64,000 nt of DNA from an uncultured Tenacibaculum sp. (GTDB lineage Bacteria > Bacteroidota > Bacteroidia > Flavobacteriales > Flavobacteriaceae), in the NCBI RefSeq assembly GCF_947502995.1, contig NZ_CANNBW010000014.1, forward strand, positions 62,001-126,000, written 5' to 3'. A program made the translations under genes and the position numbers. Each line of letters starts with the position of its first letter. The first letter of the stretch is position 1. This document shows positions 25,994-35,821 of the stretch, piece by piece. The notes beneath the pieces were generated by a model. The model was not told where the DNA came from and did not search any database. It worked only from the letters and a program-made list of their open reading frames with translations.

Positions 25994-27034
25994 ATGAAGT
26001 TTACAGCAAAACAGATCGCAGATATTTTACAAGGTGAGATTGAAGGAAATACGGAGGAGACAGTATTTGAACTTGCGAAAATTGAAGAAGCTCAAAAGGG
26101 TTCTTTAACCTTTTTAGCTAACCCAAAATACGAACCATATATATATACTACATCAGCTTCAATAGCTATTGTAAGTAAAAAATTTATAGCTGAAAAGACT
26201 GTTTCATCTACTTTAATTAGAGTAAATGATCCATATCAATCATTTTCAACGTTATTAGAATATTACAATCAAGTAAAAAATAATAAAGTTGGTAGAGAAA
26301 ATCCTATTTACGTTTCAAGTTCTGCCTCTATAGGTAGCAATGAGTATATAGGTGCATTTGTGTATATCGGAGAGAATGTAACTATTGGAAATAATGTGAA
26401 AATTTATCCTAATAGTTATATAGGTGATAATGTGAAAATTGGTGATAATTCAACAATTTTTTCAGGAGTAAAAGTTTATTCTGAATCTGTGATAGGAAAA
26501 GGTTGTAAAATTCATTCAGGAACTGTTGTAGGTTCAGACGGTTTTGGATTTACACCAGATGAAAATGGTATATACAAAGCAGTTCCACAAATTGGGAACG
26601 TAATAATAGAAGATTATGTAGACATAGGAGCGAATTGTACTATAGATAGAGCTACTTTAGGATCTACAATTATAAAATCAGGAGTGAAACTAGACAATCA
26701 AATACAAGTTGCTCACAATGTAGAAATTGGTAAAAATACTGTAATGGCTTCTCAATCGGGAGTTGCAGGTTCTACAAAAATTGGGGAAAACTGTATGATA
26801 GGTGGTCAAGTAGGTATTGTTGGACATATTACAATTGGTAATAATGTTAAAATACAAGCACAATCTGGTATTGGAAGAAATTTAAAAGACGGAGATGTAG
26901 TACAAGGATCACCTGCAATAGGGTATTCAGACTTTAATAAGTCATATGTTTATTTTAAAAATTTACCAAAAATAGTATCAACCGTAAATAAACTAGAAAA
27001 AGAGTACAAGGCTCAACAAAACCAAAATGAGTAA
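25994..27034 (+). CDS. lpxD: UDP-3-O-acylglucosamine N-acyltransferase LpxD
   Basis: LpxD adds the second hydroxyacyl chain during lipid A synthesis. The N-terminal uridine-binding domain (about residues 1-100) is followed by a left-handed beta-helix of hexapeptide repeats, with the catalytic His in QVAHNVEIGKN. I place the start at ATG 25994 (MKFTAKQIADIL, 346 residues); the TTG nine bases upstream lies in a promoter-like motif. It overlaps lpxC-fabZ by 8 bp. Confidence 0.93.
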   Translation: MKFTAKQIADILQGEIEGNTEETVFELAKIEEAQKGSLTFLANPKYEPYIYTTSASIAIVSKKFIAEKTVSSTLIRVNDPYQSFSTLLEYYNQVKNNKVGRENPIYVSSSASIGSNEYIGAFVYIGENVTIGNNVKIYPNSYIGDNVKIGDNSTIFSGVKVYSESVIGKGCKIHSGTVVGSDGFGFTPDENGIYKAVPQIGNVIIEDYVDIGANCTIDRATLGSTIIKSGVKLDNQIQVAHNVEIGKNTVMASQSGVAGSTKIGENCMIGGQVGIVGHITIGNNVKIQAQSGIGRNLKDGDVVQGSPAIGYSDFNKSYVYFKNLPKIVSTVNKLEKEYKAQQNQNE

Positions 27035-28418
27035 ACAACAAAGAACTATAGAAAATGAAGTTACTTTATCCGGTGTAGGATTACACACAGGAAATGAAGT
27101 AACTATGACCTTTAAACCAGCACCAACCAATCATGGTTTCGCTTTTAAAAGAGTAGATTTAGAAGGTCAACCTATAATTGAAGCTAAAGCAGAGTATGTT
27201 ATTGATACCCAGAGAGGTACTAACATGGAAAAAAATGGTGTTCAAATCAATACTTCTGAACATGTACTTGCAGCAGCAGTGGGATTAGATATTGATAATC
27301 TTTTAATTGAAATAAATGCTTCTGAACCACCTATTATGGATGGTTCTTCTAAGTTTTTTATTGAAGCGCTTGAAGAAGCAGGAATAGTAGATCAAGATGC
27401 TGAAATAGAAGAGTATGTAGTAAAAGAGATTATTTCATATAAAGATGAAAGTACTGGAAGCGAGATTATTCTAATGCCTTCAGATGAGTATCAAGTGACT
27501 ACTATGGTAGATTTTGGTACTAAGGTTTTAGGAACACAAAACGCTACTTTAGATCATATTCAGGATTTTAAAGAGGAGATTTCTTCTGCTAGAACATTTA
27601 GTTTCTTACATGAAATAGAAATGCTTTTAGAACATAATCTAATCAAAGGAGGAGATCTAAACAATGCTATTGTTTATGTTGATAAAGAACTTTCTGAAAG
27701 TACTACAGAGAAACTTAAACAAGCATTTAATAAAGATGATATTAAAATCAAGCCTAATGGAATTTTAGATAATTTAGAATTACGCTGGGCAAATGAAGCA
27801 GCAAGACATAAATTATTAGATGTTATTGGTGATTTAGCTCTTGTAGGTACTAGAATTAGAGGAAAAGTTATCGCTAACAAACCAGGGCATTTAGTAAATA
27901 CTACTTTTGCTAAGAAACTTGCTAAAATTATAAAGAAGGAAAAAAGAAATAATGTTCCTACTTATGATTTAAACCAACCACCTTTAATGGATATTCATCA
28001 GATTATGGATATTCTTCCGCATAGACCCCCATTCTTATTAGTTGATAGAATATTAGAGTTGTCGGATAAGCATGTAGTTGGAATGAAAAATGTAACTATG
28101 AATGAAGATTTCTTCGTAGGACATTTTCCTGGAGCTCCTGTTATGCCTGGAGTTCTTCAAGTTGAAGCGATGGCTCAAGCTGGTGGAGTTTTAGTATTAA
28201 GTACTGTGCCAGACCCTGAAAATTACTTAACTTATTTTATGAAAATAGATAAAGTTAAGTTTAAACAAAAAGTATTACCTGGAGATACATTAATCTTCAA
28301 GAGTGAATTAATAACGCCAATTCGTAGAGGTATTGCTCATATGCAAGCTTATGCTTATGCTAACGGAAAATTAGTAGCTGAAGCAGAATTAATGGCACAA
28401 ATTTCTAAAGCAAAATAA
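27027..28418 (+). CDS. lpxC-fabZ: fused LpxC deacetylase - FabZ dehydratase
   Basis: The 463-residue fusion joins LpxC (about residues 1-305), the zinc deacetylase that commits UDP-acylglucosamine to lipid A, with FabZ (about 318-463), the beta-hydroxyacyl-ACP dehydratase. LpxC motifs include SGVGLHTGNEV, the zinc His of TSEHVLAA, PIMDGSS and ARHKLLDVIGDLAL. FabZ motifs are LPHRPPFLLVDRI and GHFPGAPVMPGVLQVEAMAQ. The fusion is known in Bacteroidota and may balance hydroxyacyl-ACP use between lipid A and phospholipids. Confidence 0.95.
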   Translation: MSKQQRTIENEVTLSGVGLHTGNEVTMTFKPAPTNHGFAFKRVDLEGQPIIEAKAEYVIDTQRGTNMEKNGVQINTSEHVLAAAVGLDIDNLLIEINASEPPIMDGSSKFFIEALEEAGIVDQDAEIEEYVVKEIISYKDESTGSEIILMPSDEYQVTTMVDFGTKVLGTQNATLDHIQDFKEEISSARTFSFLHEIEMLLEHNLIKGGDLNNAIVYVDKELSESTTEKLKQAFNKDDIKIKPNGILDNLELRWANEAARHKLLDVIGDLALVGTRIRGKVIANKPGHLVNTTFAKKLAKIIKKEKRNNVPTYDLNQPPLMDIHQIMDILPHRPPFLLVDRILELSDKHVVGMKNVTMNEDFFVGHFPGAPVMPGVLQVEAMAQAGGVLVLSTVPDPENYLTYFMKIDKVKFKQKVLPGDTLIFKSELITPIRRGIAHMQAYAYANGKLVAEAELMAQISKAK

Positions 28419-28419
28419 T

Positions 28420-29205
28420 ATGAATCAACCATTAGCTTACGTTCACCCCCAAGCTAAAATAGCAAGAAATGTAGTTATTGAACCATTTACAACCATACAT
28501 GCGAATGTAGAAATTGGTTCTGGTACATGGATTGGTTCTAACGTAACAATAATGGAAGGTGCACGCATTGGAAAAAATTGTAGAATTTTTCCTGGAGCTG
28601 TAGTTTCCGCTATACCACAAGATTTAAAGTTTAACGACGAAGAAACTGTAGTTATTATTGGAGATAATGTAACTATTAGAGAATGTGTTACCATAAACAG
28701 AGGAACATCAGATCGATTAAAAACTGTAATCGGAGACAACTGTCTAGTTATGGCATACTGTCATATCGCTCATGATTGTATTGTGGGTAATAACTGTATT
28801 TTTTCAAATAATTCAACCCTAGCGGGGCACGTTACTATTGGAGATAATGTGGTTTTAGCAGGTATGGTAGCTGTACACCAGTTTGCTTCTGTAGGAAATC
28901 ATGCTTTTGTAACAGGAGGTTCTTTAGTACGTAAAGATGTTCCACCTTATGTTAAAGCAGCTCGTGAACCATTATCTTATGTAGGTATTAATTCTATAGG
29001 TCTACGTAGAAGAGGTTATTCAACAGAAAAAATTAGAGAAATACAAGATATTTATAGAATTCTATTTCAAAAGAATTACAATAATTCACAGGCAATAGAA
29101 ATCATTGAAGCAGAAATGGAAGCTACTTCTGAAAGAGATGAGATAATCCAGTTTATTAAAGATTCTCATAGAGGTATAATGAAAGGATATTATAAAACAA
29201 ATTAA
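28420..29205 (+). CDS. lpxA: UDP-N-acetylglucosamine acyltransferase LpxA
   Basis: LpxA carries out the first acylation of lipid A synthesis. The 261-residue protein is a hexapeptide-repeat beta-helix, beginning VHPQAKIARNVVIEPF, with the catalytic His in MAYCHIAHDCIVGNN and the helical C-terminal domain from about residue 190. It starts 1 bp after the lpxC-fabZ stop codon, in the order lpxD, lpxC-fabZ, lpxA. Confidence 0.95.
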   Translation: MNQPLAYVHPQAKIARNVVIEPFTTIHANVEIGSGTWIGSNVTIMEGARIGKNCRIFPGAVVSAIPQDLKFNDEETVVIIGDNVTIRECVTINRGTSDRLKTVIGDNCLVMAYCHIAHDCIVGNNCIFSNNSTLAGHVTIGDNVVLAGMVAVHQFASVGNHAFVTGGSLVRKDVPPYVKAAREPLSYVGINSIGLRRRGYSTEKIREIQDIYRILFQKNYNNSQAIEIIEAEMEATSERDEIIQFIKDSHRGIMKGYYKTN

Positions 29206-29216
29206 TATAAAAAACA

Positions 29217-29783
29217 ATGGCAACAACTTCAGATATTAAAAAAGGATTATGTATAAAATATAATCATGATATATTTAAAATTATAGAATTCTTACACGTA
29301 AAACCAGGTAAAGGTCCTGCTTTTGTTAGAACTAAATTAAAAAGTGTTACTTCAGGAAAAGTAATTGATAATACTTTCTCTGCTGGACATAAAATAGAAG
29401 ATGTTCGTGTAGAAACTCATAAATTTCAATATTTATATGCTGAAGGAGATGATCTTCATTTCATGAATACAGAAGACTACAACCAAATTACTTTACAAAG
29501 AAAAGTAGTTGATGGTTCTGAATTTATGAAAGAAGGAGAAGTAGTTACAATTTTAATTAACACAGAAGACGGTTTACCTTTATCTGTAGAGATGCCTTCT
29601 CATGTAATATTAGAAGTAACTCATACTGAACCAGGAGTAAAAGGAAATACAGCAACAAATGCAACTAAGCCTGCAACAGTAGAAACAGGAGCTAGAGTTA
29701 ATGTACCTTTATTCATAAATGAAGGAGATAAAATAAAAATTGATACTGAAAAAGGTTCATATTCAGAAAGAATCAAAGAGTAA
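29217..29783 (+). CDS. efp: translation elongation factor P
   Basis: EF-P relieves ribosome stalling at polyproline. The 188-residue, three-barrel protein has KPGKGPAFVRTKLK, with the modifiable-loop lysine in the PGKGPA turn (near residue 33). The C-terminal signature GARVNVPLFINEGDKIKIDTEKG is intact. It follows lpxA by 11 bp and ends at a strong terminator. Confidence 0.95.
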   Translation: MATTSDIKKGLCIKYNHDIFKIIEFLHVKPGKGPAFVRTKLKSVTSGKVIDNTFSAGHKIEDVRVETHKFQYLYAEGDDLHFMNTEDYNQITLQRKVVDGSEFMKEGEVVTILINTEDGLPLSVEMPSHVILEVTHTEPGVKGNTATNATKPATVETGARVNVPLFINEGDKIKIDTEKGSYSERIKE

Positions 29784-29792
29784 ATAAAATTT

Positions 29793-29819
29793 GATCCCGC
29801 TTAATTGCGGGATTTTTTT
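29793..29819 (+). terminator. intrinsic terminator between efp and the second lpxD
   Basis: Arms ATCCCGC (29794-29800) and GCGGGAT (29807-29813) with loop TTAATT are followed by seven Ts. The next start codon (29823) is only 3 bp beyond the T run. Confidence 0.85.
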
Positions 29820-29822
29820 CAT

Positions 29823-30743
29823 ATGAAATTTAATACTGTACAAACTTTACAACAAATAGGAAATCTCTTAGATGTACCTTTTGTTGGAGATCCTGATTTT
29901 GAAATTACGGGACTAAATGAAATTCATGTAGTTCAAAAAGGAGAAATTGTTTTTGTTGATCATCCAAAATATTATGATAAGGCTTTAACTTCTGCTGCTA
30001 CCACAATTTTAATTAATAAACAAGTTGAATGCCCAGAAGGTAAATCACTTTTAATTTCGGATGACCCGTTTAGAGATTTTAATAAGCTCACAAAACATTT
30101 TAATCCCTTCATAGCTTCTAAACAAAGTATTTCAGATTCTGCTGTTATAGGAGAAGGAACAATTATCCAACCTAATGTTTTTATTGGAGAAGGAGTAACT
30201 ATAGGTAGAAATTGTATTATACATGCAAATGTTACTATAAACAATGACTGTGTTATAGGAGATAATGTTAATATTTATTCTAATACTGTATTAGGCAGTA
30301 ATGCTTTCTATTATAAGAAAAGACCAGAAGGTTTTGATCCTTTAGTCTCTGGAGGTAGAGTTGTAATCGAAAATAATGTAGATTTAGGTGCTTCTTGTAC
30401 AATAGACAGAGGAGTTACAGGAGATACAACAATAGGTGAGGGAACTAAAATTGATAATCAAGTTCATGTTGGCCACGATACAATTATAGGTAAAAAGTGT
30501 CTTATTGCAGCTCAAACCGGAATTGCAGGTTGTACTGTAATTGGTGATGAAGTAACAATTTGGGGGCAAGTAGGTATTGTTAGTGGTTTAAACATAGAGA
30601 AAGGTACTGTTTTAATGGCACAAACAGGAGTAATGAAGTCCTTAAAAAAAGGAGTTTATTTCGGAACACCACAAAGAGAGTACCGCCAAACTATGAGAGA
30701 AATTATACATTTAAAAAACGAAGTAAATAAAGCAAAAAAGTAA
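29823..30743 (+). CDS. second LpxD-like acyltransferase
   Basis: The 306-residue protein has an LpxD-like N-terminal domain and a hexapeptide beta-helix ([19 protein letters not shown] onwards), with a candidate catalytic His in [13 protein letters not shown]. It is about 40 residues shorter than the LpxD at 25994, so it is a paralogue with perhaps a different acyl or sugar substrate. An upstream in-frame ATG at 29805 lies inside the terminator hairpin and is rejected; ATG 29823 ([13 protein letters not shown]) fits the domain. Confidence 0.82.
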   Translation: MKFNTVQTLQQIGNLLDVPFVGDPDFEITGLNEIHVVQKGEIVFVDHPKYYDKALTSAATTILINKQVECPEGKSLLISDDPFRDFNKLTKHFNPFIASKQSISDSAVIGEGTIIQPNVFIGEGVTIGRNCIIHANVTINNDCVIGDNVNIYSNTVLGSNAFYYKKRPEGFDPLVSGGRVVIENNVDLGASCTIDRGVTGDTTIGEGTKIDNQVHVGHDTIIGKKCLIAAQTGIAGCTVIGDEVTIWGQVGIVSGLNIEKGTVLMAQTGVMKSLKKGVYFGTPQREYRQTMREIIHLKNEVNKAKK

Positions 30744-30754
30744 CCATAATTTAA

Positions 30755-30785
30755 TTGGTTATCCTCAATTAAAAAACTATTTTTG
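30755..30785 (+). promoter_or_regulatory. promoter of sucD
   Basis: TTG (30755-30757) and TATTTTTG (30778-30785) are 20 bp apart and fit the Bacteroidetes promoter. The sucD ATG is 28 bp downstream. Confidence 0.6.
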
Positions 30786-30813
30786 CTAGACTTAAAAAAT
30801 TAAAAATAAACCA

Positions 30814-31689
30814 ATGAGCGTTTTAGTAAATAAAGATTCAAAGATTATAGTACAAGGTTTCACAGGAAGTGAAGGTACTTTTCATGCTGGTCAAATGATC
30901 GACTACGGAACAAATATTGTTGGAGGTGTTACTCCTGGAAAAGGAGGACAAGAGCACTTAGGTAAGCCTGTTTTTAATACTGTTGATGAATCAGTAACTA
31001 AGGCTGGTGCAGATACTTCAATTATTTTTGTACCACCAGCATTTGCAGCTGATGCAATTATGGAATCTGCTGAAGCAGGAATTAAAGTAATTATTTGTAT
31101 TACTGAAGGTATCCCAACTGCTGATATGGTAAAAGTTAAAGCTTATATCGACGCATTAGAAGATTGTACTTTAGTAGGACCTAACTGTCCAGGAGTTATC
31201 ACTCCAGATGAAGCTAAAGTAGGTATTATGCCAGGGTTTATTTTCAAAAAAGGTAAAGTAGGTATTGTTTCTAAATCAGGAACTTTAACATATGAAGCTG
31301 CTGACCAAGTTGTAAAGCAAGGTTACGGAATTACTACTGCTATTGGTATTGGTGGAGATCCAATTATTGGAACTACTACTAAAGAAGCTGTAGAATTATT
31401 AATGAATGACGATGAAACTGAAGCAATCGTTATGATTGGTGAGATCGGTGGACAATTAGAAGCTGAAGCTGCACGTTGGATTAAAGCTGATGGAAACAGA
31501 AAGCCAGTTGTAGGATTTATCGCTGGTCAAACTGCTCCTGCTGGTAGAACAATGGGACATGCTGGTGCTATCGTTGGTGGTGCTGATGATACAGCTCAAG
31601 CAAAAATGAAAATCTTAGCTGAAAATGGAGTACACGTTGTTGAATCTCCTGCTAAAATTGGAGAAATGGTAGCAAAAGTTTTAGCGTAG
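30814..31689 (+). CDS. sucD: succinate-CoA ligase subunit alpha
   Basis: The alpha subunit binds CoA and carries the phosphohistidine of the TCA-cycle enzyme. The 291-residue protein has the CoA-binding Rossmann segment [31 protein letters not shown], and the active-site His in [13 protein letters not shown]. sucC is not adjacent and must lie elsewhere. Its own promoter and terminator are visible. Confidence 0.96.
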   Translation: MSVLVNKDSKIIVQGFTGSEGTFHAGQMIDYGTNIVGGVTPGKGGQEHLGKPVFNTVDESVTKAGADTSIIFVPPAFAADAIMESAEAGIKVIICITEGIPTADMVKVKAYIDALEDCTLVGPNCPGVITPDEAKVGIMPGFIFKKGKVGIVSKSGTLTYEAADQVVKQGYGITTAIGIGGDPIIGTTTKEAVELLMNDDETEAIVMIGEIGGQLEAEAARWIKADGNRKPVVGFIAGQTAPAGRTMGHAGAIVGGADDTAQAKMKILAENGVHVVESPAKIGEMVAKVLA

Positions 31690-31723
31690 TCGTTAAAATA
31701 TTCTTAAGAAAATAACGTTATTA

Positions 31724-31757
31724 GTCCGAATACTATATTTTAGTGTTCGGATTTTTT
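31724..31757 (+). terminator. terminator of sucD
   Basis: GTCCGAATACTA pairs with TAGTGTTCGGAT (two wobble or mismatch positions) around a short AT loop, followed by a T run to 31756. Confidence 0.7.
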
Positions 31758-31926
31758 AATTTAAGTGCTATAAACAAAGAAAAAAATAAAGAAAATGAAA
31801 GGAAGAGTATTTGCTAAATATTGTTTATTGACACACAATAACACTAGATAACAAAAAATAACATTCTAATTTTATTATACAAATTATTTTGTTAGTCATA
31901 TAATTTAATCTAATAAACAATAAGCA
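31758..31926. other. AT-rich gap before the M16 protease gene
   Basis: I see no gene here beyond an 18-codon frame (31795-31851) that has no other support. No clear TAnnTTTG promoter is visible. The region probably holds the promoter and leader of the M16 gene. Confidence 0.4.
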
Positions 31927-34908
31927 ATGAAAAAAATGAACAAACTCCTCATTGCTTCGATAGTAGCCGTTTTTTTTATGGGCTGTAAGGAAACATCTAA
32001 TGATTCCGTAAAAACTAACGAAGTAAAAATTGAAAATCAGAAAGATAAAAATGGATTTAACTATGTAAGTTATACTAACGATCCTACTGGTTTAAGATTA
32101 TACACACTTGATAATGGTTTAAAAGTGTATTTAGCTCAAAACTTTAAAGAACCTAAAATTCAAACTTTTATACCTGTAAGAGCTGGGTCTGTTTATGATC
32201 CTTCAGATAATACAGGTTTAGCTCACTATTTGGAACATATGTTATTTAAAGGAACAAGTAAAATTGGTTCTGTTGATTTTGATAAAGAGAAAGTAGAGCT
32301 CCAAAAAATTTCAGATTTATATGAAAAGCATAAAGCTGAAAAAGATCCAAAGAAGAAATTAGAGATTTATAAAGAAATAGATAAAGTTTCTCATGAAGCT
32401 TCAAAGTTAGCTATTGCTAATGAATATGATAATATGATAAGTGGTTTAGGAGCTGAAGGAACTAATGCTTGGACATGGCATGAGGAAACTGTTTATACGA
32501 ATAAAATTCCAGCTAATGAATTAGAAAAATGGTTAAAGGTTGAAAGTGAGCGTTTCAGCCAGTTAGTTCTTCGCTTATTTCATACAGAATTAGAAGCTGT
32601 TTATGAAGAATATAACAGATCTCAAGATAATGATTTCAGAAGATCTAGCTTTGCTTTAATGGATGCTTTATTCCCAAGTCATCCATATGGTCAGCAACCT
32701 ACTATAGGCGTTTCTGAGCATCTTAAAAATCCGTCAATGGAAGCAATTCATGCCTATTTTGATAAATATTATGTTCCTAATAATATGGCTGTTGTCTTAG
32801 TGGGAGATTTACAATTCGAAGAAACTATTCAAAAAGTTAACGCTGCTTTTGGAAACATGAAATCAAAAGAAGTTACTTATCCTGAAAGACCACAAGAAGT
32901 AGCAATTGAAAAACCTGTAATAAAAGAAGTTACGGGACCAGAAACTGCCAGAACCAATATTGCTTTTAGAAGTAAAGGAATTGGTTCTAAAGATGAAAAA
33001 TATTTAACTGTAATAGATTATATATTAAATAATAGTACAGCAGGTTTAATAGATTTAAATTTAAATCAAAAGCAAAAAGTTCAAAGCGCAGGTTGTTATA
33101 CTGAATTTATGAATGACTATGGTCTACATCAATTTTATGTTACACCAAAGAATAATCAAACTTTAGAAGAAGCTACAGAATTAGTTTTAGGAGAAATAGA
33201 ACGAATTAAAAAGGGAGAATTCGAAGATTGGATTATTGATGCTGTTGTAAAAAACTTTGAATTAAATCAAGTTCGTCAAAATTTAAATGCTTCTTCAGTT
33301 GCTTACCAATATGTTTCAGCTTTTGTTCATTTCCAAGATTGGGGTGATAAAGTAAGGTTCTTAAATGAATTAAAGCAGATTAAAAAAGAAGATTTAGTTG
33401 CTTTTGCAAACGATTTTTATAAAGAAAATTATGTAGTTGTTCATAAAAGACAAGGTAAAGTAGATGATTTAGTTAAAGTTCCTAAACCAAAAATTACTCC
33501 AAATAAATTAAATAGAGAAAAAATATCAGATTTTGTTACCTCTGTAAATGCTATGAAATCTGAAGATTTATCTCCAAAATATATAGATTATAAAAGCGAA
33601 ATTCAAAAGAGTAAAATTTCTAATGGTATAGAAATAGAGTATATTAAAAACACTGACAATGATTTAGCTGAATTAGATATCATTTTTGATATGGGTAAAG
33701 ATCATAATAAAAAATTACCTATAGCAGTTGGCTATTTAGAGTATTTAGGAACTGAGAAATATTCTCCTGAAGATCTTAAAAAAGAGTTTTATAAGCTAGG
33801 AATTAATTATGGGGTTAGTGCAGGGGCAGAACGTTCCTATGTGTATTTATCTGGTTTAAGAGAAAATTTAGATAAAGGTTTAGCCTTATTAGAAGATTTA
33901 TGGAATAATGCTAAAGCAGATAAAGAGACTTACGAAAAATATGTAGATAAAATAGCAAAACAGCGTAATGACAATAAACTTAGTAAAGGTCAAATTATGT
34001 GGAGTGGTCTATGGAATTACGGACAATATGGAGAGAAATCTCGTTTGAGAGACATATATACTATAGAAGAATTAAATAGTTTCAATCCTGAAGAGTTAGT
34101 TTCATTAGTTAAAGAATTGAAGAATTATAAACATAGGGTTTTTTATTATGGTAAAGATTTAAATCAAGCAAAGCTAGCCTTAGAAAACAACCATTCAATT
34201 CAAGAAAACCTAAAAGATTATCCTGAAAAAAAATCATACGAATATGCTAAAACTGGAGATAATGTGTATTTCGTAAACTATGATATGGTTCAAGCTGAAA
34301 TGCTATTTTTAGCAAAAGGAGAGGAGTTCGATCCTAAGAAAATGGCTGTTTCTACACTTTTTAATACTTATTTTGGTAGTGGACTGTCATCTATAGTATT
34401 TCAAGAAATAAGAGAATCTAAATCATTGGCATATTCAGCATTTTCTTCTTACAGTAATGCTTCAGAAAAAGGAAATCCTAATTATGTTTATGCTTATATT
34501 GGAACTCAAGCAAATAAACTTCCAGATGCTGTTGATGCTATGATGGATTTAATGAATAATATGCCTGAAGCAGAAAAACAATTTAATGCTGCTAAAAATG
34601 CTGCTTTAAAAAAGATTGCTGCTCAAAGAATTAATGATACAGGAATATTTTGGACATATGAGTCATTAAAAAAGAGAGGATTTACAAATGATAATAGAGA
34701 AGAAGTTTATAATTCTATCAAGAATTTAACTATGAAAGATCTTAAAGATTTCTTTGATAATAATATTAAGGGACAAGATTATAATATTATGGTTTTAGCG
34801 AATAAAAAAGATATTGATCTAAAATCTTTAAGTAAATTAGGTAAAGTCAAGGAATTAGATGTGGATCATTTATTCAATTATGAAAAATCTAAAAAGTTAA
34901 AACTTTAA
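31927..34908 (+). CDS. M16 family zinc metallopeptidase lipoprotein
   Basis: The 993-residue protein has a lipoprotein signal (lipobox FFMGC) and two M16 halves. The N-terminal half has the inverted zinc motif H-x2-E-H in HYLEHMLFKGT and the distal Glu in ELEAVYEEYNRS. The C-terminal half (from about residue 560) lacks the motif but keeps the late FQEIRESKSLAYSAF segment. This is the pitrilysin/insulinase-like layout of envelope-located peptidases that degrade short peptides. It is monocistronic and ends at a strong terminator. Confidence 0.92.
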   Translation: MKKMNKLLIASIVAVFFMGCKETSNDSVKTNEVKIENQKDKNGFNYVSYTNDPTGLRLYTLDNGLKVYLAQNFKEPKIQTFIPVRAGSVYDPSDNTGLAHYLEHMLFKGTSKIGSVDFDKEKVELQKISDLYEKHKAEKDPKKKLEIYKEIDKVSHEASKLAIANEYDNMISGLGAEGTNAWTWHEETVYTNKIPANELEKWLKVESERFSQLVLRLFHTELEAVYEEYNRSQDNDFRRSSFALMDALFPSHPYGQQPTIGVSEHLKNPSMEAIHAYFDKYYVPNNMAVVLVGDLQFEETIQKVNAAFGNMKSKEVTYPERPQEVAIEKPVIKEVTGPETARTNIAFRSKGIGSKDEKYLTVIDYILNNSTAGLIDLNLNQKQKVQSAGCYTEFMNDYGLHQFYVTPKNNQTLEEATELVLGEIERIKKGEFEDWIIDAVVKNFELNQVRQNLNASSVAYQYVSAFVHFQDWGDKVRFLNELKQIKKEDLVAFANDFYKENYVVVHKRQGKVDDLVKVPKPKITPNKLNREKISDFVTSVNAMKSEDLSPKYIDYKSEIQKSKISNGIEIEYIKNTDNDLAELDIIFDMGKDHNKKLPIAVGYLEYLGTEKYSPEDLKKEFYKLGINYGVSAGAERSYVYLSGLRENLDKGLALLEDLWNNAKADKETYEKYVDKIAKQRNDNKLSKGQIMWSGLWNYGQYGEKSRLRDIYTIEELNSFNPEELVSLVKELKNYKHRVFYYGKDLNQAKLALENNHSIQENLKDYPEKKSYEYAKTGDNVYFVNYDMVQAEMLFLAKGEEFDPKKMAVSTLFNTYFGSGLSSIVFQEIRESKSLAYSAFSSYSNASEKGNPNYVYAYIGTQANKLPDAVDAMMDLMNNMPEAEKQFNAAKNAALKKIAAQRINDTGIFWTYESLKKRGFTNDNREEVYNSIKNLTMKDLKDFFDNNIKGQDYNIMVLANKKDIDLKSLSKLGKVKELDVDHLFNYEKSKKLKL

Positions 34909-34939
34909 AAATCAGTTTTTAAAATATTAATTCTATAAG

Positions 34940-34967
34940 AAAGCACTCTTTATTGAGTGCTTTTTTT
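34940..34967 (+). terminator. terminator of the M16 peptidase gene
   Basis: Perfect stem, AAAGCACTC (34940-34948) and GAGTGCTTT (34955-34963), with loop TTTATT and a run of seven Ts. Confidence 0.88.
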
Positions 34968-34987
34968 ATTGGTATTACTAAATCATT

Positions 34988-35009
34988 TATATTTGGAGCT
35001 TTAAATTTG
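34988..35009 (+). promoter_or_regulatory. two overlapping -7 motifs before fabG
   Basis: TATATTTG (34988-34995) and TAAATTTG (35002-35009) both match TAnnTTTG. The second lies 5 bp before the fabG ATG and would give a leaderless message. A TTG at 34969-34971 is a short-spaced (16 bp) -33 candidate for the first. Confidence 0.45.
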
Positions 35010-35014
35010 ACCAA

Positions 35015-35761
35015 ATGAAACTTTTAGAAAATAAAACAGCAATAGTTACAGGTGCTACCAGAGGAATTGGTAGAGGAATAGCTTTAGAATTTGCTAAACA
35101 AGGAGCAAATGTTGCTTTTACATTTAATTCTTCTGTAGATGCTGCAACATCTTTAGAAAATGAATTAAAAGAATTAGGAGTTAATGCTAAAGGATATCAA
35201 TCTAATGCTGCTGAATTTGATGCAGCGCAAGAGTTAGCTAAAAATGTATTAGAAGAGTTTGGTAGTATCGATGTATTGGTTAATAATGCTGGTATTACAA
35301 AAGATAATTTATTAATGCGTATTTCTGAAGACGATTTCGATAAAGTTATTGAAGTTAACTTAAAATCTGTTTTCAATTTAACAAAAGCAGTAATTCGTCC
35401 AATGATGAAGCAGAGAAAAGGTTCTATCATTAACATGAGTTCTGTAGTTGGGTTAAAAGGAAATGCTGGACAAGCAAATTATGCTGCTTCTAAAGCTGGT
35501 ATTTTAGGATTCTCTAAGTCTGTAGCTTTAGAATTAGGATCTAGAAATATTCGTAGTAACGTAGTTGCTCCTGGTTTTATAGAAACTGAAATGACTGCGA
35601 AATTAGACGAAAAAGTAGTAGAAGGTTGGAGAAATGAAATTCCTTTAAAAAGAGGTGGAACTCCTAAAGATATAGCAGATGCTTGTGTGTTTTTAGCTTC
35701 TGACATGAGTGCTTATATTACCGGGCAAACTTTATCTGTAGATGGAGGAATGCTAACTTAA
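35015..35761 (+). CDS. fabG: 3-oxoacyl-ACP reductase
   Basis: FabG reduces 3-oxoacyl-ACP with NADPH in fatty-acid elongation. The 248-residue short-chain dehydrogenase has TGATRGIGRGIA, the NNAGITKDNLLMR block, Ser in MSSVVG, the catalytic YAASK, and the C-terminal TGQTLSVDGGM. It is monocistronic between two terminators. Confidence 0.94.
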   Translation: MKLLENKTAIVTGATRGIGRGIALEFAKQGANVAFTFNSSVDAATSLENELKELGVNAKGYQSNAAEFDAAQELAKNVLEEFGSIDVLVNNAGITKDNLLMRISEDDFDKVIEVNLKSVFNLTKAVIRPMMKQRKGSIINMSSVVGLKGNAGQANYAASKAGILGFSKSVALELGSRNIRSNVVAPGFIETEMTAKLDEKVVEGWRNEIPLKRGGTPKDIADACVFLASDMSAYITGQTLSVDGGMLT

Positions 35762-35791
35762 ACCGATAACATTTTACATTATAAAATTTCG

Positions 35792-35820
35792 AGCTGTCTT
35801 ATTTTAGACAGCTTTTTTTT
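35792..35820. terminator. terminator between fabG and the convergent TonB receptor
   Basis: Perfect arms AGCTGTCT (35792-35799) and AGACAGCT (35806-35813) with loop TATTTT, then eight Ts, reading in the fabG direction. Confidence 0.88.
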
Positions 35821-35821
35821 A

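Noticed and set aside
30744-30813. Riboswitch upstream of sucD
   Set aside because: The 70-bp gap holds a good promoter and only weak pairing; no known riboswitch core is visible.
31795-31851. 18-codon frame MKGRVFAKYCLL... before the M16 gene
   Set aside because: Too short, with no promoter, conserved pattern or ribosome-binding support visible.
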